The notes under the pieces: model-generated
What the model was told of the DNA's origin: nothing
Database searches by the model: none
The model's input: the letters and a program-made list of their open reading frames with translations, nothing else
Part shown: one piece after another, positions 59,760 to 64,000 of the stretch
How positions within the stretch are numbered: position 1 is the first letter of the stretch
How the letters are laid out: each line of letters starts with the position of its first letter
Translations under genes and position numbers: made by a program
Source: Pseudovibrio denitrificans JCM 12308
Lineage (GTDB): Bacteria > Pseudomonadota > Alphaproteobacteria > Rhizobiales > Stappiaceae
Direction: 5' to 3'
Assembly: GCF_001310815.1 (NCBI RefSeq)
Contig: NZ_BAZK01000008.1
Location: 186,001-250,000, forward strand
Length of the DNA: 64,000 nt

Positions 59760-61379
59760 ATGCCGAAGTCTAACCTCACCCCCGAGCAGGAACAGTGGAC
59801 CGAACTGGTCCTCAAACACTTGAACTTGAAGAACGTGGATGAGGTGCAACTGGACGAGAGCAATGCGGGCCACACGCAGCCCAACGAGGTTAATCCGGGT
59901 AAACGCGCATCCCGCCGCGCGCGCGTGCTGGTTTCCAAAGACAGCCCCGCAGCCTATCAACAACAGTCTGAACAGGTGGCAGAGCAGTTCAAGGCTGAGA
60001 TCACGCAACTCTCCAACCGATATCAGACATTGGCCACCAACGCCCAGAAGCTGGACGCGCAGGCCCGTAAACAGCTGGTCACCAAAGAGCATATCGAGGC
60101 GTTCAAGGTGCAGGTTGAGAAGATCAGCAACACCTTCAAGCAGTTCAATAAGAATTTTTCTGGCCAGCAGCGCCCGGATGCGGGAACTATCAGCCTGCTG
60201 AAAACCTTACTGGATAAGGTGCAGTATCACATCAGCGAAGGCAAAAAGGTTCTGCAGCAGGGCTGCAAGCACGCGGACGAGATGATCGCCAAGGAAATGC
60301 CTGCTGTTGAGGCCTACAAGAACACCGTTGAAGATACCTACAAACACCGCGATGAACTGGTGCAGTGGGGCGTTGAGACGGCCGCCTTCGACAAAGCACA
60401 CCGCATCGCCAACCTTCCCCTTCTTCGCATGCAAAAGGCGATTGCAGATCACAGCTATCCAGGCCTGAAGTTCATGCTTGGCAAAATCAAAGGCAAGAAG
60501 GAAGGTTTCGTCAAAGCCTATGAGGATGCCAAGGAGCAGATTGAGAAGAACCGGGAGGATGCGCAGCAGCGGCTGGATAAGACCCTTGCCGATGCCACCG
60601 CCTTGAACAAACGTTCCTCAGAACTGGAGCATGCGCCTGAGGCACTCGCCCAGTTTACCTCTGCCTTTGACAAGGTGGCCGCTGCCACTCCAAAGGGTCT
60701 GCAAGCTCTTTCTGGCGGAGATTATCAAGGTGCCATAGCAGTGGTGCATGAGAATGAAAGCGCGTTGTTTGATATGCAGCAGATCTGGTTTGCCAGTGCC
60801 TCAACATCAGAAGACGAAGCAGATGGTCCAGTTGAGAAGGGCAAGCCCATCCCAACCCGCAAGAAGATTGAGAACCTGCGCAATGCCTTGGATCAGGCGT
60901 ATGAGCGGCTGCCTTTCATCAAAGACTGTCTGCCAAATGCACACCAGTATGAGGCAGAGTGCAAGTCTTTGAAGACATTGCTCACTTCAGCTCAGTCTGA
61001 CCTGATTTCCGGCAGGGTTGAAGAAGCGGAAGAAAAGGTACTTCCACTCAGGAAAATCCGCTTCCAACTCTACAGCATGACCCATAAAGCCAAGGGACAG
61101 CTGGAGTGGGTTGAAAAACAGCTCATTCAGCTGAAAGACGAAGCAAAGTCATGGCTGGATCAGCACAAAGACCTCAAGTTCATCAGCCAGTCTGACGAGA
61201 ACGCCAAGCAAAGCTTTGATGCCTATGTGAAAGAGGCGGATGTGGTGAAAAGCCACTTCGACAATGCCCAAGGCCACCTTGAGAACGGGAAGGCCATTCA
61301 GGCCCAAAAGTCCGTCGATGAAGGCACCAACAGCCTGAAACGCCTCATCTCACACGCCACCGATATTGAGCTGGATTAG
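59760..61379 (+). CDS. Large coiled-coil protein of unknown function
   Basis: This 539-residue protein starts at ATG 59760 behind GGAG. It is rich in Lys, Gln, Glu and Ala and looks almost fully helical, with heptad-like stretches over about residues 60-140, 240-300 and 390-539. It has no signal peptide and no hydrophobic segment, so it is probably cytoplasmic. I see no nucleotide-binding or catalytic motif. A scaffold, cytoskeletal or chromosome-associated role would fit its composition, but I do not recognise the family. It is a single gene, with a CRP-like site in its upstream region. Confidence 0.75.
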   Translation: MPKSNLTPEQEQWTELVLKHLNLKNVDEVQLDESNAGHTQPNEVNPGKRASRRARVLVSKDSPAAYQQQSEQVAEQFKAEITQLSNRYQTLATNAQKLDAQARKQLVTKEHIEAFKVQVEKISNTFKQFNKNFSGQQRPDAGTISLLKTLLDKVQYHISEGKKVLQQGCKHADEMIAKEMPAVEAYKNTVEDTYKHRDELVQWGVETAAFDKAHRIANLPLLRMQKAIADHSYPGLKFMLGKIKGKKEGFVKAYEDAKEQIEKNREDAQQRLDKTLADATALNKRSSELEHAPEALAQFTSAFDKVAAATPKGLQALSGGDYQGAIAVVHENESALFDMQQIWFASASTSEDEADGPVEKGKPIPTRKKIENLRNALDQAYERLPFIKDCLPNAHQYEAECKSLKTLLTSAQSDLISGRVEEAEEKVLPLRKIRFQLYSMTHKAKGQLEWVEKQLIQLKDEAKSWLDQHKDLKFISQSDENAKQSFDAYVKEADVVKSHFDNAQGHLENGKAIQAQKSVDEGTNSLKRLISHATDIELD

Positions 61380-61391
61380 ACCCCTCTTCCC

Positions 61392-61985
61392 TTAAGGCTG
61401 TAGAAGTTTTTTGATGCTTTTTGCAAGGGCCTGCTTGGTTTCCTCACCGCTGACTTTATCGGTCATCAGCCAGCGGGTGAGCAGGCGGTGGGCCATGCCC
61501 ATGATGGCCTGTCCCAGCAGCTCAGCGGATGTTTCATCCCATACGGTTCCCTCACTCTGGCCATCTGCGATGATGCGCGTGGTTTCATCATGCAAAGCAA
61601 CGTGCGTGAACTGGGTTTGCCCCATCCAATAGGCCTGCGGAATGTTGAGGAACACAATGCGGGCGATGCTTGGGTTGGCGAAATAGAACTCGCACCAGAT
61701 ATCCAGAAAGGTAAGGCATTTATCGACCGTGCTCTCAGCCTCTCGGGCCGCTTGCATCGCTTCTGCATAAAGGTTTTCAAGATCCCCTTTGATGCAAGCG
61801 TAGAGCATCTCTTCCTTGTTGCCAAAGTACTTGTAAACCGTTTGTGGGCTCACACGCGCCTGCTGGCAGATCTGCCGGATTCCCACGTCCTGATACATTC
61901 CGGAGGAGAAGATCTCCAGAATGGTTTTACGAAGTGTTTCAAGCGCTTCCGGCTTTATTGTTCTACGGTCTACGTCCACGGTCAT
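61392..61985 (-). CDS. TetR-family transcriptional regulator
   Basis: I use the ATG at 61983-61985, with GGGGGA upstream, giving 197 residues; an open frame runs farther upstream but has no family match. The helix-turn-helix is clear: SSGMYQDVGIRQICQQARVSPQTVYKYFGNKEEML (about residues 28-62, given here by its start and end because TVYKYFGNKEEM is the recognition part). The C-terminal ligand domain is variable. It is divergent from a three-gene operon for a membrane protein, a PhyH dioxygenase and an Mpo1-like protein, and a perfect palindrome lies between, so it probably represses that operon until a fatty or hydrophobic ligand binds. Confidence 0.9.
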   Translation of the reverse strand: MTVDVDRRTIKPEALETLRKTILEIFSSGMYQDVGIRQICQQARVSPQTVYKYFGNKEEMLYACIKGDLENLYAEAMQAAREAESTVDKCLTFLDIWCEFYFANPSIARIVFLNIPQAYWMGQTQFTHVALHDETTRIIADGQSEGTVWDETSAELLGQAIMGMAHRLLTRWLMTDKVSGEETKQALAKSIKKLLQP

Positions 61986-62077
61986 TCTTATTGGCTCCCC
62001 CCAACTTCTCCCATTGTATCCAGTTTTCATTTGTCTCCTAGCCGCCTTGTCCGAAGATGTACCGAAAAACACTCCGG

Positions 62078-62126
62078 AATTGATCGAGATCAATTAACTT
62101 GACACATCAACAAGACTCGGTAACGC
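62078..62126 (+). promoter_or_regulatory. Palindromic operator and promoter between tetR-type gene and PhyH operon
   Basis: AATTGATC (62078-62085) and GATCAATT (62088-62095) form a perfect inverted repeat with a GA centre, a typical TetR-family operator shape. A TTGACA box follows at 62099-62104, with a weak -10 candidate TAACGC at 62121-62126. Binding at the palindrome would block RNA polymerase at the plus-strand operon. Confidence 0.6.
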
Positions 62127-62153
62127 TGTTTCCACAATTTGGGAGGGAGAACT

Positions 62154-62516
62154 TTGGAGGAGTTTCAAACTTATCTGCCAATTTACGCAATTGTTCTCGC
62201 AGCAATACTCTGCGTGGGCGAAACACTCATTTTGGTCAGAACCAACAAATATTGGCCGCTATCCATTGATGACTATTTGGCTTGCGGCGCGCTCATCATT
62301 TCTGCTTTGATTTTTGAAAGTGCAGCCGGCGTTGTTCTTATGCTTTGCGCATGGGCGTTCATGACCGGCAATCTTTACGCCATGCTGTTTACGCGGTTGG
62401 ACCCGCACACCGGCACACGCGAACGCATACCGGCACTTTCAGTTCTTCTTGGCGCAGCCTCACTCGGTCTTGTTGCAACCTTCGCAACGCTTATTTCAAG
62501 GATGGTTCCAGCATGA
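62154..62516 (+). CDS. Small integral membrane protein of unknown function
   Basis: The best start is the TTG at 62154, eight bases after GGGAGGG, giving 120 residues (MEEFQTYLPIYAIVLAAIL). Three to four hydrophobic segments fill most of the chain, with a charged loop around RLDPHTGTRERIP. I do not recognise the family. The ATGA overlap of four bases with the PhyH-like gene suggests coupled translation and a shared role, perhaps at the membrane where hydrophobic substrates enter. Confidence 0.7.
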   Translation: MEEFQTYLPIYAIVLAAILCVGETLILVRTNKYWPLSIDDYLACGALIISALIFESAAGVVLMLCAWAFMTGNLYAMLFTRLDPHTGTRERIPALSVLLGAASLGLVATFATLISRMVPA

Positions 62517-63418
62517 CATTGACAGACACCGCCAACACAATCGATACAGGCCAATACCAAAGCGAGGGATTTTTATTCCCAATCAAGGTTTTGGGATCAG
62601 ACGACGCCATCCGCATGCGTGCAGAGCTGGAGGCCGTTGAGAAGCTTCAAGGCCATCCGCTCGACAAGGCCCAGTGTAACAAATCCTACCTGCTGTATGA
62701 CTGGGCGGACGAGTTGGTGCACCATCCGGTTATTCTGGATGCAGTTGAACAGCTGATCGGCCCGGACATCCTGTGCCTGATGACCAACCTGTTCACCAAG
62801 GAAGCGGGCAGCAAATCCTATGTCTCCATGCATCAGGATGCTGCGTATTGGGGCGTAGATGCGGACGATGTGGTCACGGCTTGGGTTGCGCTCAGTCCTG
62901 CGACGGCTCAGTCTGGCGTGATGAAGGTGGAACCGGGCAGCCACAAATCCATCCGCACACAAATCAACACCTACGCCAAAGACAACCTGCTCACCCGCGG
63001 ACAGGAAATTCCGGTTGAGGAGCTGGAGCCGGAACGTCAGATCTATATGGAGCTGAAGCCCGGAGAGATGTCTTTGCATCACTTCCAGCTGGTGCATGGC
63101 TCTGACGCCAACACCACGGACGATCGTCGCATCGGCTTTGCCATTCGCTATGTGGCAGCCAAAAGCAATGTGCGGGCCGACAACCAGTCCGCTTTGCTGG
63201 TGCGCGGTCAAAACCACACCAACATCACCATGGAACAGCGCGGCAAGGGCCAGAACCCGACACAGCGCTACCGCGAGCATGCCCGCGCCATGCGTAGATT
63301 GGTCAGGTCTATGCTTCTTCCGGAAAAAGAGGCAGGATTGGGAGAACGCGCGCGATTGTTCATCACGCGTCAGGCCGCAGTGCTGTTAACGTACTATCGG
63401 CAGATTAAGGGGGGATAA
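62513..63418 (+). CDS. Phytanoyl-CoA dioxygenase (PhyH) family Fe(II)/2-oxoglutarate enzyme
   Basis: The ATG at 62513 overlaps the upstream stop and gives 301 residues. Iron ligands are visible as HQDAAYWG (about residue 105), where His and Asp are spaced HxD, and the distal His in LVHGSDANTTDDRRIGFAIRY (about 195), with the 2-oxoglutarate arginine beyond it. Members hydroxylate the alpha carbon of branched acyl-CoA or small metabolites. The neighbouring Mpo1-like gene, four bases away, also belongs to alpha-oxidation of fatty acids in eukaryotes, so 2-hydroxylation of a fatty acyl chain is a reasonable hypothesis. Confidence 0.87.
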   Translation: MTLTDTANTIDTGQYQSEGFLFPIKVLGSDDAIRMRAELEAVEKLQGHPLDKAQCNKSYLLYDWADELVHHPVILDAVEQLIGPDILCLMTNLFTKEAGSKSYVSMHQDAAYWGVDADDVVTAWVALSPATAQSGVMKVEPGSHKSIRTQINTYAKDNLLTRGQEIPVEELEPERQIYMELKPGEMSLHHFQLVHGSDANTTDDRRIGFAIRYVAAKSNVRADNQSALLVRGQNHTNITMEQRGKGQNPTQRYREHARAMRRLVRSMLLPEKEAGLGERARLFITRQAAVLLTYYRQIKGG

Positions 63419-63422
63419 TGCA

Positions 63423-63755
63423 ATGAGTGAAGCCAACAACAGCCATAACCAGCAGTTTGGCAGTTTCAAAGAGTTCTATCCGTTTTATCTGGCAGAGCAC
63501 CAGAACGTGGTCAGCCGCCGCCTGCATTTCACCGGGACGGCCCTTGTACTTGGTCTGGTCGCCTACATCATCACCTTCAGCCTCTGGACATGGCTGCTCG
63601 CCGTGCCTGTGGTTGGCTATGGCTTTGCATGGATTGGGCATTTCTTTTTTGAAAAGAACAAGCCAGCCACATTCAAGTTCCCGTTTTACAGCCTTCTCGG
63701 CGATTTCGTGATGTTCTTCGACATCCTGCGCGGCAAGGTTTCCATCCTCCGGTGA
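63423..63755 (+). CDS. Mpo1-like (DUF962) membrane protein, putative 2-hydroxy fatty acid dioxygenase
   Basis: This 110-residue protein shows the family signature FYPFYLAEHQNVVSRRLHFTGT near the start and WIGHFFFEKNKPATF later, with hydrophobic helices between and after. The paired histidines are the iron ligands known from yeast Mpo1, which shortens 2-hydroxy fatty acids by one carbon. The gene follows the PhyH-like gene by four bases. Together they could 2-hydroxylate an acyl chain and then remove one carbon. Most bacterial members are uncharacterised. Confidence 0.85.
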   Translation: MSEANNSHNQQFGSFKEFYPFYLAEHQNVVSRRLHFTGTALVLGLVAYIITFSLWTWLLAVPVVGYGFAWIGHFFFEKNKPATFKFPFYSLLGDFVMFFDILRGKVSILR

Positions 63756-63763
63756 GGTTACGG

Positions 63764-63790
63764 CACCTTCTTTGGGACGGAGAGAAGGTG
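63764..63790 (+). terminator. Hairpin after the PhyH-Mpo1 operon (possible weak terminator)
   Basis: CACCTTCT (63764-63771) and AGAAGGTG (63783-63790) form an eight-base stem just after the Mpo1-like stop codon. There is no T-run, so it may act as a message-stabilising end rather than an intrinsic terminator. Confidence 0.45.
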
Positions 63791-63921
63791 AATAAGGATA
63801 ATGGCGGAAGTACGCGGAACATGGCGAAACCCTGAGGGTAAAGCCAGCAGATCTTGGTGATTGTGTTGGTCATGTCAGCAACTCAAAATGCTCGTGTGAC
63901 CAATACAAACTTGAGTCTGCG

Positions 63922-64000
63922 ATGAAAAACCTATGCCTTGCTGCTTCACTTCTGCTTGCCTCATCCAGCGTCGCAACTGCGGGAATGACCTCTGATCTCA
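63922..64000 (+). CDS. Secreted protein, N-terminal fragment cut by the window end
   Basis: From ATG 63922 the frame reads MKNLCLAASLLLASSSVATAG, a good signal peptide with a likely cleavage after ATA or ATAG near residue 20. Only 26 codons are visible and there is no stop, so the family cannot be told. The ribosome site is weak. Confidence 0.5.
   Translation, partial: MKNLCLAASLLLASSSVATAGMTSDL

Noticed and set aside
1-64000. CRISPR arrays, insertion sequences, phage or integrase genes
   Set aside because: No regularly spaced repeats, transposase motifs or terminal inverted repeats were seen on reading through the window.

Overview
The window looks like a chromosomal segment of an alphaproteobacterium. 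My best guess is a marine Stappiaceae/Pseudovibrio-type strain, because of the mix of sugar ABC, TRAP/TTT-style uptake systems, a 3-hydroxyaspartate-aldolase-like enzyme and a large NRPS locus at moderate GC. The genus is an inference from gene content, not a measurement. I see no rRNA, tRNA, CRISPR array, insertion sequence or phage gene.

Layout. (1) 1-5.1 kb: an ABC carbohydrate uptake operon (end of a binding protein, two permeases, ATPase) ending in a putative glycoside hydrolase-like protein and a clear terminator. (2) 5.2-9.5 kb, minus strand: a Glyoxalase_8-domain protein, a BhcC-like 3-hydroxy-D-aspartate aldolase, and an AceE/MdeB-like thiamine-diphosphate E1 enzyme behind a perfect palindrome. 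(3) 9.6-16.9 kb: a tripartite tricarboxylate transporter (tctCBA) plus an AbrB-family protein, divergent from a TctD/TctE-like two-component system that overlaps a periplasmic binding protein gene. (4) 17-18.9 kb: a GNAT acetyltransferase and an MFS exporter. (5) 18.9-57.1 kb: a natural-product gene cluster. On the minus strand lies an operon of MFS exporter, GSCFA protein, SGNH-like protein, an unknown 210-residue protein and a TauD-type dioxygenase. On the plus strand lie four megasynthase genes, followed by a convergent type II thioesterase and an Sfp-type phosphopantetheinyl transferase. (6) 57.3-64 kb: a Tat-exported cyclase-family protein, an NAPE-PLD-like metallo-beta-lactamase fold protein, a coiled-coil protein of unknown function, and a TetR-controlled operon of a small membrane protein, a PhyH-type dioxygenase and an Mpo1-like protein.

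Megasynthases. After repairing single-base frameshifts the domain order is: NRPS1 A-T / C-A-T / dual E/C-A-T; NRPS2 C-A-T / C-A-T / Cy-A-T-Ox; NRPS3 TubC docking-C-A-T-TE; NRPS4 A-T / C-A-T / KS-KR-T-TE with no AT domain. Hand-aligned specificity codes suggest Phe, Thr (made D by the dual E/C), Gly, Arg, a Pro-like residue, Cys (to thiazole through Cy and Ox) and Gln on the first line, and Ile/Val-Pro-reduced ketide on the second. Two initiation modules and two terminal thioesterases mean either two products or two chains that are joined. I do not recognise a known compound with this architecture.

Sequence quality. At least 16 genes or gene parts are broken by one-base indels, nearly all missing bases, many in short homopolymers. 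Each is repaired by one base and then matches its family end to end. This pattern is far more like consensus sequencing error than gene decay, so I annotate the repaired genes and give the breakpoints.
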